Assembly: GCF_003851545.1 (NCBI RefSeq)
Contig: NZ_BHVX01000006.1
Coordinates: 124,001 to 188,000 of the forward strand
Length of the DNA stretch: 64,000 bases
Reading direction: 5' to 3'
Source: Ralstonia sp. SET104
Lineage (GTDB): Bacteria > Pseudomonadota > Gammaproteobacteria > Burkholderiales > Burkholderiaceae
Shown here: one piece after another, positions 34,879 to 46,651 of the stretch
Layout: each line of letters begins with the position of its first letter
Position numbering within the stretch: the first letter of the stretch is position 1
Notes under the pieces: generated by a model
Told to the model about the DNA's origin: nothing
Seen by the model: the letters and a program-made list of their open reading frames with translations, nothing else
The model's database searches: none
Position numbers and translations under genes: made by a program

Positions 34879-35038
34879 GTTGCGATGCGGCAAGAAAGCG
34901 CGCGAAAGGTGCGCGCCTATACAGTTTCTTATAGAACCGTCATCTGTGCATGTCCGTGTGACATTCGACTCTGTACAGTTTGCCTCAACCGCTGGCTTGC
35001 CAGTTCGTTCCATTTCCGCTGTTTTTTCGGAGCTGCCG

Positions 35039-36376
35039 ATGAAACCCGCACCGCACCCGCTGGAAACCACTGATCTGTCCCATTTCTGGATGCCGTTCAC
35101 AGCCAACCGCCAGTACAAGGCCGCGCCGCGCCTGCTGACGTCGGCCCAGGGCATGTACTACCGCGACGGCGACGGTCGCGAAGTGCTGGATGGCACCGCG
35201 GGCCTCTGGTGCGTCAACGCCGGCCACTGCCGCAAGGAAATCGTCGACGCCATCGCCACCCAGGCTGCCACGCTGGATTTCGCACCCACTTTTCAGATGG
35301 GCCACCCCTTGGCTTTCCGGGCGGCTGAGAAAGTGGCCGAGATCATGCCGGAAGGGCTGAATCGCATTTTCTTTGTCAACTCGGGTTCGGAAGCGGTGGA
35401 TACGGCGCTCAAGATTGCGCTGGCGTATCACCGTGCGCGCGGCGAAGGGCAGCGCACGCGGCTGATTGGCCGTGAGCGTGGCTACCATGGCGTGGGTTTC
35501 GGCGGCATTTCAGTGGGCGGTATCTCGCCGAACCGGAAGGCGTTTTCTGCCAACCTCGTCCCCGGTGTGGACCACCTGCCGCACACGCATGCGCCTGAGC
35601 ACAACGCGTTCTCCAGAGGGCAGCCGGCTTGGGGCGAGCACTTGGCCGACGAGCTGGAGCGCCTCGTTACGCTGCACGATGCATCGACGATCGCTGCTGT
35701 CATTGTCGAGCCGCTGGCCGGCTCCACGGGCGTGCTGGTGCCGCCCAAAGGTTACCTGCAGCGTCTGCGCGCGCTGTGCGATAAGCACGGCATCCTGCTG
35801 ATCTTCGATGAGGTCATCACCGGTTTTGGCCGCCTGGGCGCGGCAACTGCGGCGGAGTTCTTTGGCGTAACACCGGATCTGCTGACGATGGCCAAGGGCA
35901 TCAACAACGCTGCCGTGCCGATGGGTGCCGTGGCGGTGCGTCAGTCGCTGCACGACACGGTTATCGATGCGGGGGCGCCTGGTGCGATCGAGCTGTTCCA
36001 CGGCTATACGTATTCTGCGCATCCGCTGGCTGCCGCTGCCGCTGTTGCCGCCATCGACCTGTATCGCAGCGAAGGTCTGTTCGAGCGTGCCCGCGCGCTG
36101 TCGCCGGCATTCGAAGCGGCCGCGCATTCAGTCAAGGGTGCGCCGCATGTGAAGGACATCCGCAACCTGGGGCTGGTTGCCGGCATCGAGCTGGAATCGC
36201 GCCCCGGCGCCGTGGGCGCACGCGCTTACGAAGTCTTCCTGAAATGCCTGGAGCGTGGCGTGCTGGTGCGCTACACCGGCGACATCCTGGCGTTTTCGCC
36301 GCCACTCATCATCGAAGAGGCGCAGATCGCGCGCATTTTCGAAACCGTCCGTGCCGTTCTGCAAGAGGTAGCTTGA
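35039..36376 (+). CDS. bauA: Omega-amino acid (beta-alanine):pyruvate transaminase
   Basis: This 445-residue class III aminotransferase has the motifs [11 protein letters not shown] near the start, [32 protein letters not shown] and the PLP Lys in [13 protein letters not shown]. This pattern is that of beta-alanine:pyruvate transaminases, which give malonate semialdehyde and alanine. The product is the substrate type of the next enzyme. GGAG lies 7 bases before the ATG. It is followed after one base by the dehydrogenase gene. Confidence 0.92.
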   Translation: MKPAPHPLETTDLSHFWMPFTANRQYKAAPRLLTSAQGMYYRDGDGREVLDGTAGLWCVNAGHCRKEIVDAIATQAATLDFAPTFQMGHPLAFRAAEKVAEIMPEGLNRIFFVNSGSEAVDTALKIALAYHRARGEGQRTRLIGRERGYHGVGFGGISVGGISPNRKAFSANLVPGVDHLPHTHAPEHNAFSRGQPAWGEHLADELERLVTLHDASTIAAVIVEPLAGSTGVLVPPKGYLQRLRALCDKHGILLIFDEVITGFGRLGAATAAEFFGVTPDLLTMAKGINNAAVPMGAVAVRQSLHDTVIDAGAPGAIELFHGYTYSAHPLAAAAAVAAIDLYRSEGLFERARALSPAFEAAAHSVKGAPHVKDIRNLGLVAGIELESRPGAVGARAYEVFLKCLERGVLVRYTGDILAFSPPLIIEEAQIARIFETVRAVLQEVA

Positions 36377-36377
36377 A

Positions 36378-37901
36378 ATGAATCGACCGATTGATCCCGC
36401 AGTGACTGAATCTGTGGTCAGCCACTACATCGGCGGCCAGCGCCAGGGCAGCGCAAGCGCGCGCAGCGCCGATGTGTTCAACCCCGCCACCGGCGCCGTG
36501 AGCGCCCAGGTGCTGCTGGGCGGCAAGAACGAAGTGGCTGCCGCCGTGGCCGCCGCGCACGCTGCCGCACCGGCCTGGGCCGAGACCTCGCCGCTCAAGC
36601 GCTCGCGCGTTCTGTTCAAGTTCAAGGAGCTGCTCGACCAGAACCAGGACGCCCTGGCCGCCGCCATCACGCGCGAGCACGGCAAGGTGTTCTCCGATGC
36701 CAAGGGCGAAGTCACGCGCGGCATCGAGGTGGTGGAATTCGCGTGCGGCATCCCGAACCTGCTCAAGACCGAGTTCACCGATAACATCGGCGGCGGCATC
36801 GACAACTGGAACCTGCGCCAGCCGCTGGGCGTGGTGGCTGGCATCACGCCGTTCAATTTCCCGTTCATGGTGCCGATGTGGATGGCGCCCGTGGCACTCG
36901 CCTGCGGCAACACGTTCATCCTCAAGCCGAGCGAGCGTGACCCGAGCCCCAGCCTGATGATCGCCGACCTGCTCAAGCAGGCTGGCCTGCCCGACGGCGT
37001 GTTCAACGTTGTACAAGGCGGTAAGGATGCCGTCGATGCTCTGCTCGAGCATCCGGACGTCCAGGCTGTCTCGTTCGTCGGCAGCACGCCCATCGCCGAA
37101 TACATTTACGCCGAGGGCACCAAACGCGGCAAACGCGTGCAGGCCCTGGGCGGCGCGAAGAACCACCTCGTGGTCATGCCGGATGCGGATCTCGACCAGG
37201 CTGTTGACGCCCTGATCGGTGCCGGCTACGGTTCGGCCGGCGAACGCTGCATGGCGATTTCCGTGGCCGTGGCTGTGGGCGACGTGGCTGACAAGCTCGT
37301 CCCGCGCCTTGCCGAGCGCGCCCGCGCGCTCAAGATCGGCAACGGCATGGAATCTGACAGCGAAATGGGCCCGCTCGTTACGGCCGCGCACAAGGCCAAG
37401 GTGGAAGGCTACATCGCCAAGGGGGTGGAAGAGGGCGCCAAGCTGGTAGTGGATGGCCGCGGCCACACGGTCGATGGCCATGCTGAGGGCTTCTTCACCG
37501 GCGGCACGTTGTTCGACCACGTCAAGCCTGGGATGACGATCTACAAGGAAGAGATCTTCGGCCCGGTGCTCTCCGTGGTGCGCGTGCATGACCTTGCCGA
37601 GGCGGTGAACCTGATCAACGCACACGAGTTCGGCAACGGCGTGTCGTGCTACACCAGCGATGGCGGTGTGGCCCGTGCGTTTGCGCGGCAAATCCAGGTC
37701 GGCATGGTCGGCATCAACGTGCCGATTCCAGTACCGATGGCCTGGCACAGCTTTGGCGGCTGGAAGCGCTCGCTGTTCGGTGACCACCATGCCTATGGCG
37801 AGGAGGGCGTGCGTTTCTACACGCGGTACAAGAGCGTGATGCAACGCTGGCCGGATTCGATCGCCAAGGGTGCCGAGTTCGTCATGCCGACGGCCAAATA
37901 A
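36378..37901 (+). CDS. mmsA: CoA-acylating methylmalonate/malonate-semialdehyde dehydrogenase
   Basis: This 507-residue aldehyde dehydrogenase oxidises (methyl)malonate semialdehyde to propionyl- or acetyl-CoA. It carries the nucleophile Cys291 in [11 protein letters not shown], the NAD-site blocks [14 protein letters not shown] and [11 protein letters not shown], and the C-terminal [16 protein letters not shown] typical of the family. Pairing with the omega-amino acid transaminase indicates beta-alanine catabolism, though valine degradation is also possible. A strong terminator follows at 37922. Confidence 0.93.
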   Translation: MNRPIDPAVTESVVSHYIGGQRQGSASARSADVFNPATGAVSAQVLLGGKNEVAAAVAAAHAAAPAWAETSPLKRSRVLFKFKELLDQNQDALAAAITREHGKVFSDAKGEVTRGIEVVEFACGIPNLLKTEFTDNIGGGIDNWNLRQPLGVVAGITPFNFPFMVPMWMAPVALACGNTFILKPSERDPSPSLMIADLLKQAGLPDGVFNVVQGGKDAVDALLEHPDVQAVSFVGSTPIAEYIYAEGTKRGKRVQALGGAKNHLVVMPDADLDQAVDALIGAGYGSAGERCMAISVAVAVGDVADKLVPRLAERARALKIGNGMESDSEMGPLVTAAHKAKVEGYIAKGVEEGAKLVVDGRGHTVDGHAEGFFTGGTLFDHVKPGMTIYKEEIFGPVLSVVRVHDLAEAVNLINAHEFGNGVSCYTSDGGVARAFARQIQVGMVGINVPIPVPMAWHSFGGWKRSLFGDHHAYGEEGVRFYTRYKSVMQRWPDSIAKGAEFVMPTAK

Positions 37902-37921
37902 GCCGGCACGTCACCAATGAG

Positions 37922-37946
37922 AAAGGGAGGCATTGCCTCCCTTTTT
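37922..37946 (+). terminator. Rho-independent terminator after mmsA
   Basis: AAAGGGAGGC pairs with GCCTCCCTTT around a short ATT loop and runs into T residues. It ends the bauA-mmsA operon. Confidence 0.88.
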
Positions 37947-37977
37947 CTGTTGAGCATGCCGAGTTGAAACCGGCACG

Positions 37978-38184
37978 TCATATTGGTTTGATGTTGACGG
38001 CGATGAGATCGCCATCGGGCCCAATCTCTACATCAAAGCTGACGCGCTGGCCTTCATGGAATGTCTGCGAGCGCGAAAACTGGATCTCCGAGTCCCGAAT
38101 AAAACTCGGGGCAGCATGCATTTCTGCAGCTGCCCCGGCGGGCGGATCATATTGAACGGCGTTCTCTTCAATTCGGCTGGCCAT
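37978..38184 (-). CDS. Small protein with a cold-shock-domain-like C-terminal half
   Basis: This 68-residue protein begins MASRIEENAVQYDPP. Its second half (FHEGQRVSFDVEIGPDGDLIAVNIKPI) resembles the last strands of cold-shock proteins (compare [26 protein letters not shown] in the neighbour). The RNA-binding strands with KWFN and KGFGFI are missing. GGGAG sits 7 bases before the ATG. The frame is open upstream for a 117-residue form without a ribosome-binding site. It lies downstream of the cold-shock gene on the same strand. It may be a decayed or specialised partial CSD protein. Confidence 0.6.
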   Translation of the reverse strand: MASRIEENAVQYDPPAGAAAEMHAAPSFIRDSEIQFSRSQTFHEGQRVSFDVEIGPDGDLIAVNIKPI

Positions 38185-38300
38185 TGCATGCTCCCAATAG
38201 GGGTTCGTCAAACCAGGCCACCGTTTCCGGCGGCCATCCGACTGCTTGATGGCAAACACGTACTGAACAACCTGCCTGGCGGAATATCCCGGCCAATACA

Positions 38301-38322
38301 CGCGCGAGGAAAACCTCGCGCG
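38301..38322. repeat. Perfect inverted repeat between the cold-shock gene and its small neighbour
   Basis: CGCGCGAGG (38301-38309) and CCTCGCGCG (38314-38322) surround AAAA, giving a 9-base-pair hairpin. No T tract follows on either strand, so it is not a standard terminator. It may stabilise the 3' end of the upstream message or modulate read-through. Confidence 0.6.
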
Positions 38323-38361
38323 GCAAGCCAAAACCGGGCTACCGCGCCCGCGTGCTCCTTG

Positions 38362-38571
38362 TTACTGAGACTGAGGCACGATGTTCGAAGCTTGCTTGCC
38401 CTTCGGGCCTTGCGTCACGTCGAACGTCACCTTCTGACCTTCCTTCAGGCTTTTGAAGCCTGCGGAGTTGATAGCGGAGAAATGTGCGAAAAGATCTTCG
38501 CCGCCATCATCCGGGGTAATGAAGCCGAAACCCTTTGCGTCGTTGAACCACTTGACGGTACCAGTAGCCAT
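38362..38571 (-). CDS. cspA: Cold-shock protein (CspA family)
   Basis: This 69-residue single cold-shock domain carries both RNA-binding motifs: [15 protein letters not shown] (RNP1) and DLFAHFSAI (RNP2). It binds single-stranded RNA or DNA as a chaperone. It has a well-formed sigma-70 promoter at 38667-38695 and a leader of about 90 bases, as is usual for csp genes whose leader responds to temperature. The start codon context lacks a strong Shine-Dalgarno sequence. Confidence 0.93.
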   Translation of the reverse strand: MATGTVKWFNDAKGFGFITPDDGGEDLFAHFSAINSAGFKSLKEGQKVTFDVTQGPKGKQASNIVPQSQ

Positions 38572-38648
38572 GATTTTGAGTCGTGAAGTTGAGAAATCGA
38601 TCGGCCGCCGGCCAAAACAAACGCAGCAGGCAGACCCGGCCAAACCGG

Positions 38649-38664
38649 CCAAACGATCGTTTGG
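38649..38664. promoter_or_regulatory. Perfect 16-base palindrome at the csp transcription start
   Basis: CCAAACGATCGTTTGG reads the same on both strands and covers the predicted +1 of the csp transcript. It could be an operator or the first hairpin of the leader RNA. Confidence 0.5.
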
Positions 38665-38666
38665 TG

Positions 38667-38695
38667 AATATATGCTTGGCGCGTCGCCCCGTCAA
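38667..38695 (-). promoter_or_regulatory. Sigma-70 promoter of the cold-shock gene
   Basis: On the minus strand TTGACG (38690-38695) and TATATT (38667-38672) are separated by exactly 17 bases. Transcription should start near 38660, leaving a leader of about 90 nucleotides. From about 38700 to 38921, toward kup, no further gene is seen. Confidence 0.75.
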
Positions 38696-38921
38696 AGTCT
38701 GTTTTTTAATCCTTTCGGTTTGGAATGGGCCGGGCCGTTGTTTTTGGGAGCGCAGCAGGGTTGGCGTGCGGTTGCCATCCGTGCAAACACCCGCGCAAAG
38801 CCGAGCGTTTTCACCTAAGCTTTAGTGGCTTTTGCCGCACTCGGTTCGGTCTACCAAGCCGGTGCCGCAGGCGGTGCACGAAAATTGCGTGTGCCCCCGT
38901 CGTTCCAGTCGCAGCCTACCC

Positions 38922-40817
38922 ATGACGACAGCCGCAGCCAGTAAAACCAAGAAAAATCCCGCGTTGATGGCCACCATGGTGGGCGCAATCGGCGTGGTCT
39001 TCGGGGACATCGGCACCAGTCCCCTGTATGCGTTAAAAGAGTGCTTCAACCCCGAGCACGGGGTTCCGTTTTCCGACCAGACCGTCTTCGGCATCCTGTC
39101 GATGCTCTTCTGGGCGATGACGCTGGTGGTGTCCATCAAGTATGTGGTGTTCGTCATGCGCGCGGATAACAACGGCGAAGGCGGCATCCTCGCGCTCACG
39201 GCATTGGCCATGCGCGCCAGCAGCGGCAGCGCCCGGTTCACGCGCACACTGATGCTGCTTGGCCTGCTGGGCGCCGCCATGTTCTACGGCGATGCCGTCA
39301 TCACACCGGCCATTTCAGTGCTCTCCGCCATCGAAGGCATGGAGATCATGGCCCCCGCGCTGCAGACGTGGGTGTTGCCGCTGGCGCTGATCGTGCTGAT
39401 CGGCCTGTTCCTGATTCAAAGACAGGGCACGCATGTGGTTGGGCGCCTGTTCGGGCCGATTATGGTGATCTGGTTCGTGCTGTTGGGATTGATCGGGCTG
39501 GCTTCGGTGGTGAAGTCGCCGGAGATATTGGTGGCGCTGAGCCCCGTGTATGCCATCGAGTTCGGGTTCCGGCACACCGTACTGGCGTTTGTGGTGTTCG
39601 GCTCGGTGTTTCTGGCGTTGACTGGCGCAGAGGCGCTGTATGCCGATATGGGCCACTTTGGCGCGCGCCCCATCCGCTATGCGTGGTTCTACATTGCCAT
39701 GCCGTGCCTGCTGCTGAACTACTTTGGCCAGGGCGCCTTGCTGCTGCGCGAGCCGAGCGCCGTGCAGAACCCGTTCTTTCTGTTGATGCCGAACTGGGCC
39801 GTGGGCCCGATGGTGGTGCTGGCCACGGCCGCCACGGTCATTGCGTCGCAGGCCGTTATCTCTGGTGCATTCTCGATGACGGCGCAGGCGGTGCATCTGG
39901 GCTATGCCCCGCGCATGAAGATTCTCTATACGTCGGATGTCGAGATCGGCCAAATTTACGTGCCGGTGGTCAACTACATACTTTTGGTGCTGGTGGTGGC
40001 GGTGGTGCTGGCCTTTGGCAAGTCCGACAACCTGGCTGCGGCCTATGGCATTGCGGTGACGACAACCATGGTGCTGACGACAGGCCTGGTCACGGTGGTC
40101 ATGCACAACGCCTGGAAATGGCGCCTGTCGCTGGTGGTCTGCATCGGCGCGGTGTTCCTGGCAGTGGATCTGTCGTTCTTCGCCGCCAACCTGCTCAAGA
40201 TTGCGGCGGGCGGTTGGTTCCCGCTGCTGCTGGGCGGCCTGATCTTCTTCCTGATGGTGACGTGGCATACCGGCACGCAACTGTTGAAGGCGCGCAACGT
40301 GGAGGGCGGCATTCCGCTCGAGCCGTTCATGGAAGGTCTGCTGCGTCATCCGCCATATCGTGTGGACGGCACGGCCGTGTATCTCACGCCCAGCATCGAT
40401 TTCGTGCCGCTGGCGCTGCTGCACAACCTCAAGCACAACCACGTGCTGCACAAGCGCGTGCTGTTCATCCACTTCCGCACGCTGGCTGTGCCATATGTGG
40501 AGCCTGCCAAGCGCCTGGTCATCAAGACCATTGGCGACGACATCCACGCGGCCGTGGTGGATTTTGGCTTTAAGGAAACACCAGCCGTGGACGAGATCGT
40601 CCGCAGCGTAGGTGAGCGGCTCGGGACCATTTTTGAAGATATGGAAACCTCGTTCTTCATTACGCGGGCCACGGTGGTGCCATCGCCGTTGCCGGGTATG
40701 GCGATGTGGCGCGAGTCGCTGTTCGCCTGGATGCAGCACAACAGCGCCAAGCCGTCGGACTTCTTCCGGATTCCCGCCAACCGCCTGGTTGAGCTGGGTA
40801 GCAAGGTGGAGATTTAA
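38922..40817 (+). CDS. kup: Low-affinity potassium transporter Kup
   Basis: This 631-residue protein has about 12 transmembrane helices followed by a cytoplasmic tail of about 180 residues. The N-terminal signature [20 protein letters not shown] and the block [14 protein letters not shown] are diagnostic of Kup/HAK/KT K+:H+ symporters. ATG at 38922 is preferred, since the 30-residue upstream extension is not Kup-like. It is divergent from csp. It has no obvious operon partner. Confidence 0.95.
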   Translation: MTTAAASKTKKNPALMATMVGAIGVVFGDIGTSPLYALKECFNPEHGVPFSDQTVFGILSMLFWAMTLVVSIKYVVFVMRADNNGEGGILALTALAMRASSGSARFTRTLMLLGLLGAAMFYGDAVITPAISVLSAIEGMEIMAPALQTWVLPLALIVLIGLFLIQRQGTHVVGRLFGPIMVIWFVLLGLIGLASVVKSPEILVALSPVYAIEFGFRHTVLAFVVFGSVFLALTGAEALYADMGHFGARPIRYAWFYIAMPCLLLNYFGQGALLLREPSAVQNPFFLLMPNWAVGPMVVLATAATVIASQAVISGAFSMTAQAVHLGYAPRMKILYTSDVEIGQIYVPVVNYILLVLVVAVVLAFGKSDNLAAAYGIAVTTTMVLTTGLVTVVMHNAWKWRLSLVVCIGAVFLAVDLSFFAANLLKIAAGGWFPLLLGGLIFFLMVTWHTGTQLLKARNVEGGIPLEPFMEGLLRHPPYRVDGTAVYLTPSIDFVPLALLHNLKHNHVLHKRVLFIHFRTLAVPYVEPAKRLVIKTIGDDIHAAVVDFGFKETPAVDEIVRSVGERLGTIFEDMETSFFITRATVVPSPLPGMAMWRESLFAWMQHNSAKPSDFFRIPANRLVELGSKVEI

Positions 40818-40837
40818 GCAGGGCAGCACGCATTGCC

Positions 40838-40865
40838 AAAAAAACAGCCCTCACTGTGGAGGGCT
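40838..40865 (-). terminator. Rho-independent terminator for the leftward fdhD operon
   Basis: Read on the minus strand, AGCCCTC pairs with GAGGGCT around a six-base loop and is followed by G and seven T. It would end transcripts coming from fdhD at 41209 after crossing the LacI remnant. The stem could also act on kup transcripts, but there is no T tract in that direction. Confidence 0.7.
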
Positions 40866-40929
40866 CAACAGTGCTCTGCCAGGAGGGGCAGCACTGCAAT
40901 ACACGGTAATGCATGCCGGGCCGCGCTCA

Positions 40930-41178
40930 GAACAGGTGATGAATTCCGGTCAGCACCACGGTCTGCCGGTCGTGTGTCTGGGCCGCCAGCCGGGCAATGA
41001 CGACGGTATCCGGGCAAGAAGCTGTCAGCCGCCGTTGACGGCCGTGGATCTTCACCTGGATGACATGGCTTCGCAGGCGGTCGCCTTGTTGTTTGATCAC
41101 TTGGGCGGAGGCACAGATGCCCGCCGCTGCGTTGTTCCGGCCCTACCGAAGCTGGTGATTCGCGAGTCTTCAGGCTGA
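40930..41178 (+). pseudogene. C-terminal remnant of a LacI-family regulator
   Basis: The plus strand encodes CQPPLTAVDLHLDDMASQAV, then ALLFDHL and VVPALPKLVIRESSG before a stop. This is the typical end of LacI/GalR regulators: the PPLTTVD strand, the final helix and the VIRESS terminus. There is no start codon context, DNA-binding domain or sugar-binding core, and upstream codons soon lose similarity. The left boundary is approximate. It marks a deletion between kup and fdhD. Confidence 0.65.
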
Positions 41179-41208
41179 TGCGCGGCGATGGCGTGATACG
41201 CGGGCCAC

Positions 41209-42024
41209 TCAGGCAAACCGCGTCACGCTATCGCCCCGGCAGAATGCCAGCAGCGTGAGGTTGCCTGCCTTGGCATGCTGGATCGCCAGCGAAGAGGGCG
41301 CGGAGATCGTCGCCAACAGCGGTACCTGCATATGCACGCACTTGCGCGCCAACTCGAAGCTCGCACGGCTGGTCATGACGATGAAGCCGTCTGCCGGGCG
41401 AATGCCGAGCCGGGCCAACCGGCCGATCAGCTTGTCCAGCGCGTTGTGGCGTCCCACGTCTTCCAGCACATGCAGCGGCGCGTTGCCGTCTGCGGGCGCC
41501 CAGCCCGCGGCATGCACACCGCCCGTCAGCGCGTTCGCTGGCTGATGCGAGGCCATTGCCTGCATTGCGTCCAGCACTTGTGCGTCGGCAAGTGATGCCC
41601 TCCACGCAGGCGGCACAAGCGGCGTCGGCGCGTCTTCAAAAGTTTGCAGGCTCTCAATGCCGCACAGGCCGCAGCCGGTCGGGCCAGCCAATGCGCGGCG
41701 GTGTTCCTTCAGCCGCACGAAGCAATGCGAAGCGATTTCCGCATGCACTTCGAGCCCATGCGGATGCGCTTGCACATCTGCGCCGCGCCAATCGGCACGG
41801 CTGTCGATGATGCCTTCGGACAGTGCGAAGCCCAGCGCAAAGTCCTCCAGATCGGCAGGCGAAGCCATCATTACCGCATGCGTGATGCCGTTGAAGACGA
41901 GCGCGACCGGGGCTTCGTCGGCGACAGCAGTGGTGGTGTCTTCTTGCGTGCCGGCGCGTGTGCGTCGCGCTGCGGTGGTGGAGGCGACGGGTAATCCGGC
42001 GGGGTGACGGGTGAGGAATGTCAT
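41209..42024 (-). CDS. fdhD: Formate dehydrogenase accessory sulfurtransferase FdhD
   Basis: This 271-residue protein passes sulfur from a cysteine desulfurase to the molybdenum cofactor of FdhF-type enzymes. It carries the conserved CGLCG motif (GPTGCGLCGIES), EDVGRHNALDKLIG and SRASFELARKC. Its start overlaps the preceding small gene by four bases, and it lies in one operon with the molybdoenzyme it probably activates. Confidence 0.93.
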   Translation of the reverse strand: MTFLTRHPAGLPVASTTAARRTRAGTQEDTTTAVADEAPVALVFNGITHAVMMASPADLEDFALGFALSEGIIDSRADWRGADVQAHPHGLEVHAEIASHCFVRLKEHRRALAGPTGCGLCGIESLQTFEDAPTPLVPPAWRASLADAQVLDAMQAMASHQPANALTGGVHAAGWAPADGNAPLHVLEDVGRHNALDKLIGRLARLGIRPADGFIVMTSRASFELARKCVHMQVPLLATISAPSSLAIQHAKAGNLTLLAFCRGDSVTRFA

Positions 42025-42265
42025 GCAGTGAAATCAGGCAAAACGCGGCCGGCGTCGAGCAATACGACAAGCCAGCGCGCATCATCCATGGTGATGCGCA
42101 GCAGGCCGGCATCCGCCAGCGGATGCAATGCGCGCAGCACGGTGCTGGCGCGCTCGCCCACACGCTTGGTCAACCAGGGTAGTGAGACCGGCTTGCCGGC
42201 CTCGGTTTCGCGCAATGCTGCCAGCAGCGCCAGTTGCAGCGCAGACCATGCCGGCTCTGTTGGCA

Positions 42266-42266
<1 letters not shown>
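42021..42266 (-). CDS. Small winged-helix-like protein in the formate dehydrogenase operon
   Basis: This 81-residue protein has predicted helices and a wing pattern (LALLAALRETEAGKPVSLPW, VGERASTVLRALHPLADAGLL, WLVVLLDAG) resembling a compact winged helix. It starts one base inside the end of the molybdoenzyme gene (TGATG) and ends overlapping fdhD (ATGA), so all three are coupled. It may be a regulator or an adaptor for FdhD or the enzyme. The family is not recognised. Confidence 0.72.
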
Positions 42267-44623
<2,357 letters not shown>

Positions 44624-44650
44624 GGCTGGGGGGCGGCTTTAAATCACGTG

Positions 44651-46306
44651 TTAGGAGAACAGAACTGCGGCTTTTTGGAGTGTAATCCAAACCCCCCAGC
44701 CCAACGGCAGGCCCACGGCCGCCCAGGCCAGCACCACAGCCACGGCGGAACCCGGGTGTGCCTTCCATTCCAGCGACGTTTCCGGCGAAGCGGCCGCCGG
44801 CGTCGGGCTTTTGGTTGCCGCAGCGTGACGTTGCTCGTCGAGTTGCTCTTCGGTCATGAAATGCTTTGCGTTGACCGGGCGCACCAACAGGTTGCAGATG
44901 AAGCCCAGGATCAGCAGGCCAGCCAGAATCATCATCGTGATGTCGTACACGGCTGCGCGTTCCACACCGTGAGCGATCTGGTATTCGCGCAGGTAGTTCA
45001 CCAGCACCGGGCCCAAAATGCCGGCCGTCGACCACGCGGTCAGCAGGCGGCCGTGGATGGCGCCCACCATTTGCGTGCCGAACATGTCAGCCAGATACGC
45101 TGGCACGGTCGAGAAGCCGCCGCCGTACATCGACAGAATCACGCAGAAGGCCAGCGCGAACAGCGCGATATTGCCGGTGTGCGACGTCCACGGAATCGAT
45201 GCATACAGCACGAAACCGAGCACGAAGAAGACGGCGTACGTCATCTTGCGGCCCAAGCGGTCCGACAGCGATGCCCAGAAGAAGCGCCCGCCGATATTGA
45301 ACAGGCTCAGCAGACCCGTGAAGCCCGCAGCAATGGCCGCGATCTGGCCCTTTTGCGCCGCAGTCAGATCCATGAACGATGTCGTCACGCCCAGCAGCTT
45401 GCCGCCAAATACTTCCTGCAGCAGCGGCGAAGCCATGCCGAGCACGCCAATGCCGGCCGACACGTTCAGGCACAGCACGGCCCAGATCAGCCAGAACTGC
45501 GGCGTCTTCAGGGCTTCGTTGGCGTGGACATGACGTTGCGTGACCATCGTGTCTTTTGCCTTGGCGAGCGAGGGCATCCAGCCGGCAGGTTTCCAGCCCA
45601 CGGGCGGTACGCGGTAGCCCAGCGCGCCGGCCATCATGAACACGAAGTAAATGCCAGCCAGCACGATAAAGGTTTGCGATACGCCCACCGATTCCGGCGT
45701 GGCAAACAGCTTCATCAGGCGGTCAGCCAGCGGAGCACCGATCATTGCGCCGCCGCCAAAGCCCATGATGGCCATGCCGGTGGCCATGCCGCGCTTGTCC
45801 GGAAACCACTTGATGAGCGTCGACACTGGCGAGATGTAGCCAAGCCCCAAGCCGACACCGCCGATCACGCCCGAGCCGATCCACAGCAGCCACAACTGGT
45901 GCACCTGGATCCCGAGCGCCGAGATCAACAACCCGCCGCACCAGCACACCGCCGACACCACGCCGGCCTTGCGCGGGCCGACCCGTTCCAGCCAGCCGCC
46001 CCACAACGCAGCCGAGGCGCCAAGGAACACGAAGAACAGCGTGAACATCCAGCCCAGACTGGAGACACGCCAGTCGCAGGCGGTGGTGAAGAGTTCGGCA
46101 AGCAGCGAGACATCAGCGCCGCAGACAAGCGGCTTGGTAATGCCCAGCGCGCGGCCAAGCGGCAACCAGAACACGGAGAAACCATAAGCCATGCCGATGC
46201 ACAGATGGATGGCCAGTGCGGCAGGCGGAACCAGCCAGCGGTTGAAACCAACCGCAGCGACGGTGCGCTCCCGTGAAAAAAATGGATGAAGAACGGCTTC
46301 GGACAT
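44651..46306 (-). CDS. OFA-family MFS transporter (oxalate/formate antiporter type)
   Basis: This 551-residue major facilitator has 12 main helices plus an extra C-terminal hydrophobic segment and an extended charged loop near residues 490-510. The start (RWLVPPAALAIHLCIGMAYG) and the SPVSTLIKWFPDKRGMATG loop are typical of OxlT-like OFA transporters that exchange oxalate, formate or similar acids. It is the first gene of the leftward operon with the FdhF/YdeP enzyme, 27 bases upstream of it. A substrate for that enzyme is the likely cargo. Confidence 0.88.
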   Translation of the reverse strand: MSEAVLHPFFSRERTVAAVGFNRWLVPPAALAIHLCIGMAYGFSVFWLPLGRALGITKPLVCGADVSLLAELFTTACDWRVSSLGWMFTLFFVFLGASAALWGGWLERVGPRKAGVVSAVCWCGGLLISALGIQVHQLWLLWIGSGVIGGVGLGLGYISPVSTLIKWFPDKRGMATGMAIMGFGGGAMIGAPLADRLMKLFATPESVGVSQTFIVLAGIYFVFMMAGALGYRVPPVGWKPAGWMPSLAKAKDTMVTQRHVHANEALKTPQFWLIWAVLCLNVSAGIGVLGMASPLLQEVFGGKLLGVTTSFMDLTAAQKGQIAAIAAGFTGLLSLFNIGGRFFWASLSDRLGRKMTYAVFFVLGFVLYASIPWTSHTGNIALFALAFCVILSMYGGGFSTVPAYLADMFGTQMVGAIHGRLLTAWSTAGILGPVLVNYLREYQIAHGVERAAVYDITMMILAGLLILGFICNLLVRPVNAKHFMTEEQLDEQRHAAATKSPTPAAASPETSLEWKAHPGSAVAVVLAWAAVGLPLGWGVWITLQKAAVLFS

Positions 46307-46651
46307 CGAATCCCCCCGGATAAGTTGAGCCCGCGTTTTGACGTACGTACTGAAATGGTGCGGCCGCCCGGTTCATGGCCTGGGCGTGCCAACCGGCTGC
46401 AGTTGGAATGCGCCGACGTTGCCCGCGAAAGATAGTGGGGCATCGTGTTCTAGATCAATAGTTGTAGTTACCCGTTGTATTGCGAATTGCGCAAAATGCA
46501 GCCTAATTGATTAAATTATGTAAATAAAAACATAAGAAACGCCGATGAGGGATCGCCGCAATTGGTGTTCCGCCTGCAAGCGCCAATACTGAAGAACCGA
46601 AGAAAAAGGGGCGCGCACCACTTGGGCGGCGAGGAATCGTGGAGGTGACCG
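46307..46651. other. Divergent promoter region between OFA transporter and APC permease
   Basis: No gene is supported. The part next to the APC permease (about 46440-46550) is AT-rich. It contains partial palindromes such as TTGCGAATTGCGCAA and ACGTACGT that could be operator sites, but no site is assigned with confidence. GGAGGTGA lies just before the permease start. Confidence 0.5.

Noticed and set aside
38301-38322. Rho-independent terminator for csp
   Set aside because: The hairpin is perfect but no T tract follows on either strand, so it is listed as an inverted repeat only.
37978-38331. Longer 117-residue form of the half cold-shock gene
   Set aside because: The extra N-terminal sequence has no domain similarity and no ribosome-binding site, while the internal ATG at 38184 has a good one.
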